DNA of 64,000 nt, taken from assembly GCA_921293015.1 (NCBI GenBank), contig OV121092.1, forward strand, positions 31,565,764 through 31,629,763, written 5' to 3'. Position numbers and translations under genes: made by a program. This document shows positions 13,229-27,400 of the stretch, piece after piece. The stretch comes from Phorcus lineatus (lineage: Eukaryota > Mollusca > Gastropoda > Trochida > Trochidae). Under the pieces are notes generated by a model. The model saw only the letters and a list, made by a program, of their open reading frames with translations. It searched no databases and was not told the DNA's origin. Positions within the stretch are counted from its first letter, which is position 1. Every line of letters starts with the position of its first letter.

Positions 13229-16200
13229 TTTAGGCCACAAAATTCCCTAAGATCACCAAAAAGAAGCGACCCTAACTACTCGTAATGTCGTGTACAGCAC
13301 TGAAGGAACTTATTCAATTTCTTTTGCTCAACGTTTAACACATACCCCGCATGGCTACATCCCATTAACATACAATTGCAACGTAGGTTAAACGTCGGAC
13401 ATGTCCGAAATACGCATTTGAAGACAGTACATGAAGCAACTAAGTGCCAGCCGGACAGCCGAAACTAACAGTACAGCTATACCCTTTCGGTAAAAAAAGC
13501 ACTCAAAAAGTACTATAACGCACGTGGGTTAATTCTGCCCCCAAATATGTATTTAAAGTACGGAAATATACACAAAATTAACAATAACATAAGGAATACT
13601 GCGTTAGAAGACTTGCAAACACATGGCCATGTCAGAAAATGCCTACATACATCGTTGAATTAAAGAAACGCAAAGTCGGTAATTTCCCTATTGCAGCAAT
13701 GGTTAAGACCAAGTAGCAATTTCAAACGCTCATTAAATAAATTTTCAAAAGTAAATTCCACATGGAAAGCTATGTAGCAGTTAGATAAAGTTGTCAACTA
13801 GCCTTTTCAATTGTTTTTACGGACCGGCAGCGCTTTAATCCGCCGAAATCGCCGTTTTCTGAGAGCTAACGCAAAGCGCGTCAGAGCTCTCTTCTGTCTA
13901 TGACGTTACTATGACACACGTCTGTTACGTCACAACTTGACCCTTGAAACAATGAAAGGTCACGGTTCCGACTTTGGTCACCAAAACTTAAATAGAACGC
14001 TAATTAGAGCGGTTAGCAATGTGAAAATGGTATCAAACGAAAGCTAATTTCAAGGCGCATCTTTTCCGATTGCCATGACTGCGGATTTGAGCCGTAGTTT
14101 GAACGGGAAGGGGCCGCAAAAAGGGTATAATGTGAACAGATGAGTAAACTCCAGAGTACGTGTATGTGTACTTGGATACAGTGTGTGGCGACCAAATTCG
14201 GCCGCCACTACTTTGAATATACATGTACACAATTTTAGCAAATGTTTAGGCCACAAAATTCCCTAAGATCACCAAAAAGAAGCGACCCTAACTACTCGTA
14301 ATGTCGTGTACAGCACTGAAGGAACTTATTCAATTTCTTTTGCTCAACGTTTAACACATACCCCGCATGGCTACATCCCATTAACATACAATTGCAACGT
14401 AGGTTAAACGTCGGACATGTCCGAAATACGCATTTGAAGACATTACATGAAGCAACTAAGTGCCAGCCGGACAGCCGAAACTAACAGTACAGCTATACCC
14501 TTTCGGTAAAAAAAGCACTCAAAAAGTATTATAACGCACGTGGGTTAATTCTGCCCCCAAATATGTATTTAAAGTACGGAAATATACACAAAATTAACAA
14601 TAACATAAGGAATACTGCCTTAGAAGACTTGCAAACACATGGCCATGTCAGAAAATGCCTACATACATCGTTGAATTAAAGAAACGCAAAGTCGGTAATT
14701 TCCCTATTGCAGCAATGGTTAAGACCAAGTAGCAATTTCAAACGCTCATTAAATAAATTTTCAAAAGTAAATTCCACATGGAAAGCTATGTAGCAGTTAG
14801 ATAAAGTTGTCAACTAGCCTTTTCAATTGTTTTTACGGACCGGCAGCGCTTTAATCCGCCGAAATCGCCGTTTTCTGAGAGCTAACGCAAAGCGCGTCAG
14901 AGCTCTCTTCTGTCTATGACGTTACTATGACACACGTCTGTTACGTCACAACTTGACCCTTGAAACAATGAAAGGTCACGGTTCCGACTTTGGTCACCAA
15001 AACTTAAATAGAACGCTAATTAGAGCGGTTAGCAATGTGAAAATGGTATCAAACGAAAGCTAATTTCAAGGCGCATCTTTTCCGATTGCCATGACTGCGG
15101 ATTTGAGCCGTAGTTTGAACGGGAAGGGGCCGCAAAAAGGGTATAATGTGAACAGATGAGTAAACTCCAGAGTACGTGTATGTGTACTTGGATACAGTGT
15201 GTGGCGACCAAATTCGGCCGCCACTACTTTGAATATACATGTACACAATTTTAGCAAATGTTTAGGCCACAAAATTCCCTAAGATCACCAAAAAGAAGCG
15301 ACCCTAACTACTCGTAATGTCGTGTACAGCACTGAAGGAACTTATTCAATTTCTTTTGCTCAACGTTTAACACATACCCCGCATGGCTACATCCCATTAA
15401 CATACAATTGCAACGTAGGTTAAACGTCGGACATGTCCGAAATACGCATTTGAAGACATTACATGAAGCAACTAAGTGCCAGCCGGACAGCCGAAACTAA
15501 CAGTACAGCTATACCCTTTCGGTAAAAAAAGCACTCAAAAAGTATTATAACGCACGTGGGTTAATTCTGCCCCCAAATATGTATTTAAAGTACGGAAATA
15601 TACACAAAATTAACAATAACATAAGGAATACTGCCTTAGAAGACTTGCAAACACATGGCCATGTCAGAAAATGCCTACATACATCGTTGAATTAAAGAAA
15701 CGCAAAGTCGGTAATTTCCCTATTGCAGCAATGGTTAAGACCAAGTAGCAATTTCAAACGCTCATTAAATAAATTTTCAAAAGTAAATTCCACATGAAAA
15801 GCTATGTAGCAGTTAGATAAAGTTGTCAACTAACCTTTTCAATTGTTTTTACGGACCGGCAGCGCTTTAATCCGCCGAAATCGCCGTTTTCTGGGAGCTA
15901 ACACAAAGCGCGTCAGAGCTCTCTTCTGTCTATGACGTTACTATGACACACGTCTGTTACGTCACGACTTGACCCCTGAAACAATGAAAGGTCACGGTTC
16001 CGACTTTGGTCACCAAAACTTAAATAGAACGCTAACTAGAGCGGTTAGCAATGTGAAAATGGTATCAAACGAAAGCTAATTTCAAGGCGCATCTTTTCCG
16101 ATTGCCATGACTGCGGATTTGAGCCGTAGTTTGAACGGGAAGGGGCCGCAAAAAGGGTATAATGTGAACAGATGAGTAAACTCCAGAGTATACGTGTATG

Positions 16201-16278
16201 TGTACTTGGATACAGTGTGTGGCGACCAAATTCGGCCGCCACTACTTTGAATATACATGTACACAATTTTAGCAAATG
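12211..16278 (+). repeat. Block of four consecutive units sharing CCCCGCATGG
   Basis: The units starting at 12211, 13229, 14245 and 15261 all carry CCCCGCATGG (near 12328, 13346, 14362 and 15378) where the other units have CCCCACATGG or CTCCACATGG. Two of them also share the rare CAACTAGCC (near 13796 and 14813). A derived base confined to adjacent units indicates recent local duplication or conversion. Confidence 0.8.
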
Positions 16279-19200
16279 TTTAGGCCACAAAATTCCCTAA
16301 GATCACCAAAAAGAAGCGACCCTAACTACTCGTAATGTCGTGTACAGCACTGAAGGAACTTATTCAATTTCTTTTGCTCAACGTTTAACACATACCCCAC
16401 ATGGCTACATCCCATTAACATACAATTCCAACGTAGGTTAAACGTCGGACATGTCCGAAATACGCATTTGAAGACATTACATGAAGCAACTAAGTGCCAG
16501 CCGGACAGCCGAAACTAACAGTACAGCTATACCCTTTCGGTAAAAAAAGCACTCAAAAAGTATTATAACGCACGTGGGTTAATTCTGCCCCCAAATATGT
16601 ATTTAAAGTACGGAAATATACACAAAATTAACAATAACATAAGGAATACTGCCTTAGAAGACTTGCAAACACATGGCCATGTCAGAAAATGCCTACATAC
16701 ATCGTTGAATTAAAGAAACGCAAAGTCGGTAATTTCCCTATTGCAGCAATGGTTAAGACCAAGTAGCAATTTCAAACGCTCAATAAATAAATTTTCAAAA
16801 GTAAATTCCACATGAAAAGCTATGTAGCAGTTAGATAAAGTTGTCAACTAACCTTTTCAATTGTTTTTACGGACCGGCAGCGCTTTAATCCGCCGAAATC
16901 GCCGTTTTCTGGGAGCTAACACAAAGCGCGTCAGAGCTCTCTTCTGTCTATGACGTTACTATGACACACGTCTGTTACGTCACGACTTGACCCCTGAAAC
17001 AATGAAAGGTCACGGTTCCGACTTTGGTCACCAAAACTTAAATAGAACGCTAACTAGAGCGGTTAGCAATGTGAAAATGGTATCAAACGAAAGCTAATTT
17101 CAAGGCGCATCTTTTCCGATTGCCATGACTGCGGATTTGAGCCGTAGTTTGAACGGGAAGGGGCCGCAAAAAGGGTATAATGTGAACAGATGAGTAAACT
17201 CCAGAGTATACGTGTATGTGTACTTGGATACAGTGTGTGGCGACCAAATTCGGCCGCCACTACTTTGAATATACATGTACACAATTTTAGCAAATGTTTA
17301 GGCCACAAAATTCCCTAAGATCACCAAAAAGAAGCGACCCTAACTACTCGTAATGTCGTGTACAGCACTGAAGGAACTTATTCAATTTCTTTTGCTCAAC
17401 GTTTAACACATACCCCACATGGCTACATCCCATTAACATACAATTCCAACGTAGGTTAAACGTCGGACATGTCCGAAATACGCATTTGAAGACATTACAT
17501 GAAGCAACTAAGTGCCAGCCGGACAGCCGAAACTAACAGTACAGCTATACCCTTTCGGTAAAAAAAGCACTCAAAAAGTATTATAACGCACGTGGGTTAA
17601 TTCTGCCCCCAAATATGTATTTAAAGTACGGAAATATACACAAAATTAACAATAACATGAGGAATACTGCCTTAGAAGACTTGCAAACACATGGCCATGT
17701 CAGAAAATGCCTACATACATCGTTGAATTAAAGAAACGCAAAGTCGGTAATTTCCCTATTGCAGCAATGGTTAAGACCAAGTAGCAATTTCAAACGCTCA
17801 TTAAATAAATTTTCAAAAGTAAATTCCACATGAAAAGCTATGTAGCAGTTAGATAAAGTTGTCAACTAACCTTTTTAATTGTTTTTACGGACCGGCAGCG
17901 CTTTAATCCGCCGAAATCGCCGTTTTCTGGGAGCTAACACAAAGCGCGTCAGAGCTCTCTTCTGTCTATGACGTTATTATGACACACGTCTGTTACGTCA
18001 CGACTTGACCCCTGAAACAATGAACGGTCACGGTTCCGACTTTGGTCACCAAAACTTAAATAGAACGCTAATTAGAGCGGTTAGCAATGTGAAAATGGTA
18101 TCAAACGAAAGCTAATTTCAAGGCGCATCTTTTCCGATTGCCATGACTGCGGATTTGAGCCGTAGTTTGAACGGGAAGGGGCCGCAAAAAGGGTATAATG
18201 TGAACAGATGAGTAAACTCCAGAGTATACGTGTATGTGTACTTGGATACAGTGTGTGGCGACCAAATTCGGCCGCCACTACTTTGAATATACATGTACAC
18301 AATTTTAGCAAATGTTTAGGCCACAAAATTCCCTAAGATCACCAAAAAGAAGCGACCCTAACTACTCGTAATGTCGTGTACAGCACTGAAGGAACTTATT
18401 CAATTTCTTTTGCTCAACGTTTAACACATACCCCACATGGCTACATCCCATTAACATACAATTCCAACGTAGGTTAAACGTCGGACATGTCCGAAATACG
18501 CATTTGAAGACATTACATGAAGCAACTAAGTGCCAGCCGGACAGCCGAAACTAACAGTACAGCTATACTCTTTCGGTAAAAAAAGCACTCAAAAAGTATT
18601 ATAACGCACGTGGGTTAATTCTGCCCCCAAATATGTATTTAAAGTACGGAAATATACACAAAATTAACAATAACATGAGGAATACTGCCTTAGAAGACTT
18701 GCAAACACATGGCCATGTCAGAAAATGCCTACATACATCGTTGAATTAAAGAAACGCAAAGTCGGTAATTTCCCTATTGCAGCAATGGTTAAGACCAAGT
18801 AGCAATTTCAAACGCTCATTAAATAAATTTTCAAAAGTAAATTCCACATGAAAAGCTATGTAGCAGTTAGATAAAGTTGTCAACTAACCTTTTCAATTGT
18901 TTTTACGGACCGGCAGCGCTTTAATCCGCCGAAATCGCCGTTTTCTGGGAGCTAACACAAAGCGCGTCAGAGCTCTCTTCTGTCTATGACGTTACTATGA
19001 CACACGTCTGTTACGTCACAACTTGACCCTTGAAACAATGAAAGGTCACGGTTCCGACTTTGGTCACCAAAACTTAAATAGAACGCTAACTAGAGCGGTT
19101 AGCAATGTGAAAATGGTATCAAACGAAAGCTAATTTCAAGGCGCATCTTTTCCGATTGCCATGACTGCGGATTTGAGCCGTAGTTTGAACGGGAAGGGGC

Positions 19201-21368
19201 CGCAAAAAGGGTATAATGTGAACAGATGAGTAAACTCCAGTGTATACGTGTATGTGTACTTGGATACAGTGTGTGGCGACCAAATTCGGCCGCCACTACT
19301 TTGAATATACATGTACACAATTTTAGCAAATGTTTAGGCCACAAAATTCCCTAAGATCACCAAAAAGAAGCGACCCTAACTACTCGTAATGTCGTGTACA
19401 GCACTGAAGGAACTTATTCAATTTCTTTTGCTCAACGTTTAACACATACCCCACATGGCTACATCCCATTAACATACAATTGCAACGTAGGTTAAACGTC
19501 GGACATGTCCGAAATACGCATTTGAAGACATTACATGAAGCAACTAAGTGCCAGCCGGACAGCCGAAACTAACAGTACAGCTATACCCTTTCGGTAAAAA
19601 AAGCACTCAAAAAGTATTATAACGCACGTGGGTTAATTCTGCCCCCAAATATGTATTTAAAGTACGGAAATATACACAAAATTAACAATAACATAAGGAA
19701 TACTGCCTTAGAAGACTTGCAAACACATGGCCATGTCAGAAAATGCCTACATACATCGTTGAATTAAAGAAACGCAAAGTCGGTAATTTCCCTATTGCAG
19801 CAATGGTTAAGACCAAGTAGCAATTTCAAACGCTCATTAAATAAATTTTCAAAAGTAAATTCCACATGAAAAGCTATGTAGCAGTTAGATAAAGTTGTCA
19901 ACTAACCTTTTCAATTGTTTTTACGGACCGGCAGCGCTTTAATCCGCCGAAATCGCCGTTTTCTGGGAGCTAACACAAAGCGCGTCAGAGCTCTCTTCTG
20001 TCTATGACGTTACTATGACACACGTCTGTTACGTCACGACTTGACCCCTGAAACAATGAAAGGTCACGGTTCCGACTTTGGTCACCAAAACTTAAATAGA
20101 ACGCTAATTAGAGCGGTTAGCAATGTGAAAATGGTATCAAACGAAAGCTAATTTCAAGGCGCATCTTTTCCGATTGCCATGACTGCGGATTTGAGCCGTA
20201 GTTTGAACGGGAAGGGGCCGCAAAAAGGGTATAATGTGAACAGATGAGTAAACTCCAGAGTATACGTGTATGTGTACTTGGATACAGTGTGTGGCGACCA
20301 AATTCGGCCGCCACTACTTTGAATATACATGTACACAATTTTAGCAAATGTTTAGGCCACAAAATTCCCTAAGATCACCAAAAAGAAGCGACCCTAACTA
20401 CTCGTAATGTCGTGTACAGCACTGAAGGAACTTATTCAATTTCTTTTGCTCAACGTTTAACACATACCCCACATGGCTACATCCCATTAACATACAATTC
20501 CAACGTAGGTTAAACGTCGGACATGTCCGAAATACGCATTTGAAGACATTACATGAAGCAACTAAGTGCCAGCCGGACAGCCGAAACTAACAGTACAGCT
20601 ATACCCTTTCGGTAAAAAAAGCACTCAAAAAGTATTATAACGCACGTGGGTTAATTCTGCCCCCAAATATGTATTTAAAGTACGGAAATATACACAAAAT
20701 TAACAATAACATGAGGAATACTGCCTTAGAAGACTTGCAAACACATGGCCATGTCAGAAAATGCCTACATACATCGTTGAATTAAAGAAACGCAAAGTCG
20801 GTAATTTCCCTATTGCAGCAATGGTTAAGACCAAGTAGCAATTTCAAACGCTCATTAAATAAATTTTCAAAAGTAAATTCCACATGGAAAGCTATGTAGC
20901 AGTTAGATAAAGTTGTCAACTAACCTTTTCAATTGTTTTTACGGACCGGCAGCGCTTTAATCCGCCGAAATCGCCGTTTTCTGAGAGCTAACGCAAAGCG
21001 CGTCAGAGCTCTCTTCTGTCTATGACGTTACTATGACACACGTCTGTTACGTCACAACTTGACCCTTGAAACAATGAAAGGTCACGGTTCCGACTTTGGT
21101 GACCAAAACTTAAATAGAACGCTAACTAGAGCGGTTAGCAATGTGAAAATGGTATCAAACGAAAGCTAATTTCAAGGCGCATCTTTTCCGATTGCCATGA
21201 CTGCGGATTTGAGCCGTAGTTTGAACGGGAAGGGGCCGCAAAAAGGGTATAATGTGAACAGATGAGTAAACTCCAGAGTATACGTGTTAGTGTACTTGGA
21301 TACAGTGTGTGGCGACCAAATTCGGCCGCCACTACTTTGAATATACATGTACACAATTTTAGCAAATG

Positions 21369-24300
21369 TTTAGGCCACAAAATTCCCTAAGATCACCAAA
21401 AAGAAGCGACCCTAACTACTCGTAATGTCGTGTACAGCACTGAAGGAACTTATTCAATTTCTTTTGCTCAACGTTTAACACATACCCCACATGGCTACAT
21501 CCCATTAACATACAATTGCAACGTAGGTTAAACGTCGGACATGTCCGAAATACGCATTTGAAGACAGTACATGAAGCAACTAAGTGCCAGCCGGACAGCC
21601 GAAACTAACAGTACAGCTATACCCTTTCGGTAAAAAAAGCACTCAAAAAGTATTATAACGCACGTGGGTTAATTCTGCCCCCAAATATGTATTTAAAGTA
21701 CGGAAATATACACAAAATTAACAATAACATAAGGAATACTGCGTTAGAAGACTTGCAAACACATGGCCATGTCAGAAAATGCCTACATACATCGTTGAAT
21801 TAAAGAAACGCAAAGTCGGTAATTTCCCTATTGCAGCAATGGTTAAGACCAAGTAGCAATTTCAAACGCTCATTAAATAAATTTTCAAAAGTAAATTCCA
21901 CATGAAAAGCTATGTAGCAGTTAGATAAAGTTGTCAACTAACCTTTTCAATTGTTTTTACGGACCGGCATCGCTTTAATCCGCCGAAATCGCCGTTTTCT
22001 GGGAGCTAACACAAAGCGCGTCAGAGCTCTCTTCTGTCTATGACGTTACTATGACACACGTCTGTTACGTCACGACTTGACCCCTGAAACAATGAAAGGT
22101 CACGGTTCCGACTTTGGTCACCAAAACTTAAATAGAACGCTAATTAGAGCGGTTAGCAATGTGAAAATGGTATCAAACGAAAGCTAATTTCAAGGCGCAT
22201 CTTTTCCGATTGCCATGACTGCGGATTTGAGCCGTAGTTTGAACGGGAAGGGGCCGCAAAAAGGGTATAATGTGAACAGATGAGTAAACTCCAGAGTATA
22301 CGTGTATGTGTACTTGGATACAGTGTGTGGCGACCAAATGCGGCCGCCACTACTTTGAATATACATGTACACAATTTTAGCAAATGTTTAGGCCACAAAA
22401 TTCCCTAAGATCACCAAAAAGAAGCGACCCTAACTACTCGTAATGTCGTGTACAGCACTGAAGGAACTTATTCAATTTCTTTTGCTCAACGTTTAACACA
22501 TACCCCACATGGCTACATCCCATTAACATACAATTCCAACGTAGGTTAAACGTCGGACATGTCCGAAATACGCATTTGAAGACATTACATGAAGCAACTA
22601 AGTGCCAGCCGGACAGCCGAAACTAACAGTACAGCTATACCCTTTCGGTAAAAAAAGCACTCAAAAAGTATTATAACGCACGTGGATTAATTCTGCCCCC
22701 AAATATGTATTTAAAGTACGGAAATATACACAAAATTAACAATAACATAAGGAATACTGCCTTAGAAGACTTGCAAACACATGGCCATGTCAGAAAATGC
22801 CTACATACATCGTTGAATTAAAGAAACGCAAAGTCGGTAATTTCCCTATTGCAGCAATGGTTAAGACCAAGTAGCAATTTCAAACGCTCATTAAATAAAT
22901 TTTCAAAAGTAAATTCCACATGAAAAGCTATGTAGCAGTTAGATAAAGTTGTCAACTAACCTTTTCAATTGTTTTTACGGACCGGCAGCGCTTTAATCCG
23001 CCGAAATCGCCGTTTTCTGGGAGCTAACACAAAGCGCGTCAGAGCTCTCTTCTGTCTATGACGTTACTATGACACACGTCTGTTACGTCACGACTTGACC
23101 CCTGAAACAATGAAAGGTCACGGTTCCGACTTTGGTCACCAAAACTTAAATAGAACGCCAACTAGAGCGGTTAGCAATGTGAAAATGGTATCAAACGAAA
23201 GCTAATTTCAAGGCGCATCTTTTCCGATTGCCATGACTGCGGATTTGAGCCGTAGTTTGAACGGGAAGGGGCCGCAAAAAGGGTATAATGTGAACAGATG
23301 AGTAAACTCCAGAGTATACGTGTATGTGTACTTGGATACAGTGTGTGGCGACCAAATGCGGCCGCCACTACTTTGAATATACATGTACACAATTTTAGCA
23401 AATGTTTAGGCCACAAAATTCCCTAAGATCACCAAAAAGAAGCGACCCTAACTACTCGTAATGTCGTGTACAGCACTGAAGGAACTTATTCAATTTCTTT
23501 TGCTCAACGTTTAACACATACCCCACATGGCTACATCCCATTAACATACAATTCCAACGTAGGTTAAACGTCGGACATGTCCGAAATACGCATTTGAAGA
23601 CATTACATGAAGCAACTAAGTGCCAGCCGGACAGCCGAAACTAACAGTACAGCTATACCCTTTCGGTAAAAAAAGCACTCAAAAAGTATTATAACGCACG
23701 TGGATTAATTCTGCCCCCAAATATGTATTTAAAGTACGGAAATATACACAAAATTAACAATAACATAAGGAATACTGCCTTAGAAGACTTGCAAACACAT
23801 GGCCATGTCAGAAAATGCCTACATACATCGTTGAATTAAAGAAACGCAAAGTCGGTAATTTCCCTATTGCAGCAATGGTTAAGACCAAGTAGCAATTTCA
23901 AACGCTCATTAAATAAATTTTCAAAAGTAAATTCCACATGAAAAGCTATGTAGCAGTTAGATAAAGTTGTCAACTAACCTTTTCAATTGTTTTTACGGAC
24001 CGGCAGCGCTTTAATCCGCCGAAATCGCCGTTTTCTGGGAGCTAACACAAAGCGCGTCAGAGCTCTCTTCTGTCTATGACGTTACTATGACACACGTCTG
24101 TTACGTCACGACTTGACCCCTGAAACAATGAAAGGTCACGGTTCCGACTTTGGTCACCAAAACTTAAATAGAACGCCAACTAGAGCGGTTAGCAATGTGA
24201 AAATGGTATCAAACGAAAGCTAATTTCAAGGCGCATCTTTTCCGATTGCCATGACTGCGGATTTGAGCCGTAGTTTGAACGGGAAGGGGCCGCAAAAAGG

Positions 24301-24422
24301 GTATAATGTGAACAGATGAGTAAACTCCAGAGTATACGTGTATGTGTACTTGGATACAGTGTGTGGCGACCAAATGCGGCCGCCACTACTTTGAATATAC
24401 ATGTACACAATTTTAGCAAATG
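21369..24422 (+). repeat. Block of three consecutive units with a new GCGGCCGC site
   Basis: The units starting at 21369, 22387 and 23405 share T-to-G in CAAATTCGGCCGCC, creating GCGGCCGC (a NotI site) at 22340-22347, 23358-23365 and 24376-24383, exactly 1,018 bp apart. CGTGGATTA (near 22681 and 23699) and GAACGCCAAC (near 23153 and 24171) are further variants shared within the block. This looks like a recent local amplification. Confidence 0.85.
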
Positions 24423-27400
24423 TTTAGGCCACAAAATTCCCTAAGATCACCAAAAAGAAGCGACCCTAACTACTCGTAATGTCGTGTACAGCACTGAAGG
24501 AACTTATTCAATTTCTTTTGCTCAACGTTTAACACATACCCCACATGGCTACATCCCATTAACATACAATTGCAACGTAGGTTCAACGTCGGACATGTCC
24601 GAAATACGCATTTGAAGACATTACATGAAGCAACTAAGTGCCAGCCGGACAGCCGAAACTAACAGTACAGCTATACCCTTTCGGTAAAAAAAGCACTCAA
24701 AAAGTATTATAACGCACGTGGGTTAATTCTGCCCCCAAATATGTATTTAAAGTACGGAAATATACACAAAATTAACAATAACATAAGGAATACTGCCTTA
24801 GAAGACTTGCAAACACATGGCCATGTCAGAAAATGCCTACATACATCGTTGAATTAAAGAAACGCAAAGTCGATAATTTCCCTATTGCAGCAATGGTTAA
24901 GACCAAGTAGCAATTTCAAACGCTCATTAAATAAATTTTCAAAAGTAAATTCCACATGAAAAGCTATGTAGCAGTTAGATAAAGTTGTCAACTAACCTTT
25001 TCAATTGTTTTTACGGACCGGCAGCGCTTTAATCCGCCGAAATCGCCGTTTTCTGGGAGCTAACGCAAAGCGCGTCAGAGCTCTCTTCTGTCTATGACGT
25101 TACTATGACACACGTCTGTTACGTCACGACTTGACCCCTGAAACAATGAAAGGTCACGGTTCCGACTTTGGTCACCAAAACTTAAATAGAACGCTAACTA
25201 GAGCGGTTAGCAATGTGAAAATGGTATCAAACGAAAGCTAATTTCAAGGCGCATCTTTTCCGATTGCCATGACTGCGGATTTGAGCCGTAGTTTGAACGG
25301 GAAGGGGCCGCAAAAAGGGTATAATGTGAACAGATGAGTAAACTCCAGAGTATACGTGTATGTGTACTTGGATACAGTGTGTGGCGACCAAATTCGGCCG
25401 CCACTACTTTGAATATACATGTACACAATTTTAGCAAATGTTTAGGCCACAAAATTCCCTAAGATCACCAAAAAGAAGCGACCCTAACTACTCGTAATGT
25501 CGTGTACAGCACTGAAGGAACTTATTCAATTTCTTTTGCTCAACGTTTAACACATACCCCACATGGCTACATCCCATTAACATACAATTGCAACGTAGGT
25601 TAAACGTCGGACATGTCCGAAATACGCATTTGAAGACATTACATGAAGCAACTAAGTGCCAGCCGGACAGCCGAAACTAACAGTACAGCTATACCCTTTC
25701 GGTAAAAAAAGCACTCAAAAAGTACTATAACGCACGTGGGTTAATTCTGCCCCCAAATATGTATTTAAAGTACGGAAATATACACAAAATTAACAATAAC
25801 ATAAGGAATACTGCCTTAGAAGACTTGCAAACACATGGCCATGTCAGAAAATGCCTACATACATCGTTGAATTAAAGAAAAGCAAAGTCGGTAATTTCCC
25901 TATTGCAGCAATGGTTAAGACCAAGTAGCAATTTCAAACGCTCATTAAATAAATTTTCAAAAGTAAATTCCACATGAAAAGCTATGTAGCAGTTAGATAA
26001 AGTTGTCAACTAACCTTTTCAATTGTTTTTACGGACCGGCAGCGCTTTAATCCGCCGAAATCGCCGTTTTCTGGGAGCTAACGCAAAGCGCGTCAGAGCT
26101 CTCTTCTGTCTATGACGTTACTATGACACACGTCTGTTACGTCACGACTTGACCCCTGAAACAATGAAAGGTCACGGTTCCGACTTTGGTCACCAAAACT
26201 TAAATAGAACGCTAACTAGAGCGGTTAGCAATGTGAAAATGGTATCAAACGAAAGCTAATTTCAAGGCGCATCTTTTCCGATTGCCATGACTGCGGATTT
26301 GAGCCGTAGTTTGAACGGGAAGGGGCCGCAAAAAGGGTATAATGTGAACAGATGAGTAAACTCCAGAGTATACGTGTATGTGTACTTGGATACAGTGTGT
26401 GGCGACCAAATTCGGCCGCCACTACTTTGAATATACATGTACACAATTTTAGCAAATGTTTAGGCCACAAAATTCCCTAAGATCACCAAAAAGAAGCGAC
26501 CCTAACTACTCGTAATGTCGTGTACAGCACTGAAGGAACTTATTCAATTTCTTTTGCTCAACGTTTAACACATACCCCACATGGCTACATCCCATTAACA
26601 TACAATTGCAACGTAGGTTAAACGTCGGACATGTCCGAAATACGCATTTGAAGACATTACATGAAGCAACTAAGTGCCAGCCGGACAGCCGAAACTAACA
26701 GTACAGCTATACCCTTTCGGTAAAAAAAGCACTCAAAAAGTACTATAACGCACGTCGGTTAATTCTGCCCCCAAATATGTATTTAAAGTACGGAAATATA
26801 CACAAAATTAACAATAACATAAGGAATACTGCCTTAGAAGACTTGCAAACACATGGCCATGTCAGAAAATGCCTACATACATTGTTGAATTAAAGAAAAG
26901 CAAAGTCGGTAATTTCCCTATTGCAGCAATGGTTAAGACCAAGTAGCAATTTCAAACGCTCATTAAATAAATTTTCAAAAGTAAATTCCACATGAAAAGC
27001 TATGTAGCAGTTAGATAAAGTTGTCAACTAACCTTTTCAATTGTTTTTACGGACCGGCAGCGCTTTAATCCGCCGAAATCGCCGTTTTCTGGGAGCTAAC
27101 GCAAAGCGCGTCAGAGCTCTCTTCTGTCTATGACGTTACTATGACACACGTCTGTTACGTCACGACTTGACCCCTGAAACAATGAAAGGTCACGGTTCCG
27201 ACTTTGGTCACCAAAACTTAAATAGAACGCTAACTAGAGCGGTTAGCAATGTGAAAATGGTATCAAACGAAAGCTAATTTCAAGGCGCATCTTTTCCGAT
27301 TGCCATGACTGCGGATTTGAGCCGTAGTTTGAACGGGAAGGGGCCGCAAAAAGGGTATAATGTGAACAGATGAGTAAACTCCAGAGTATACGTGTATGTG

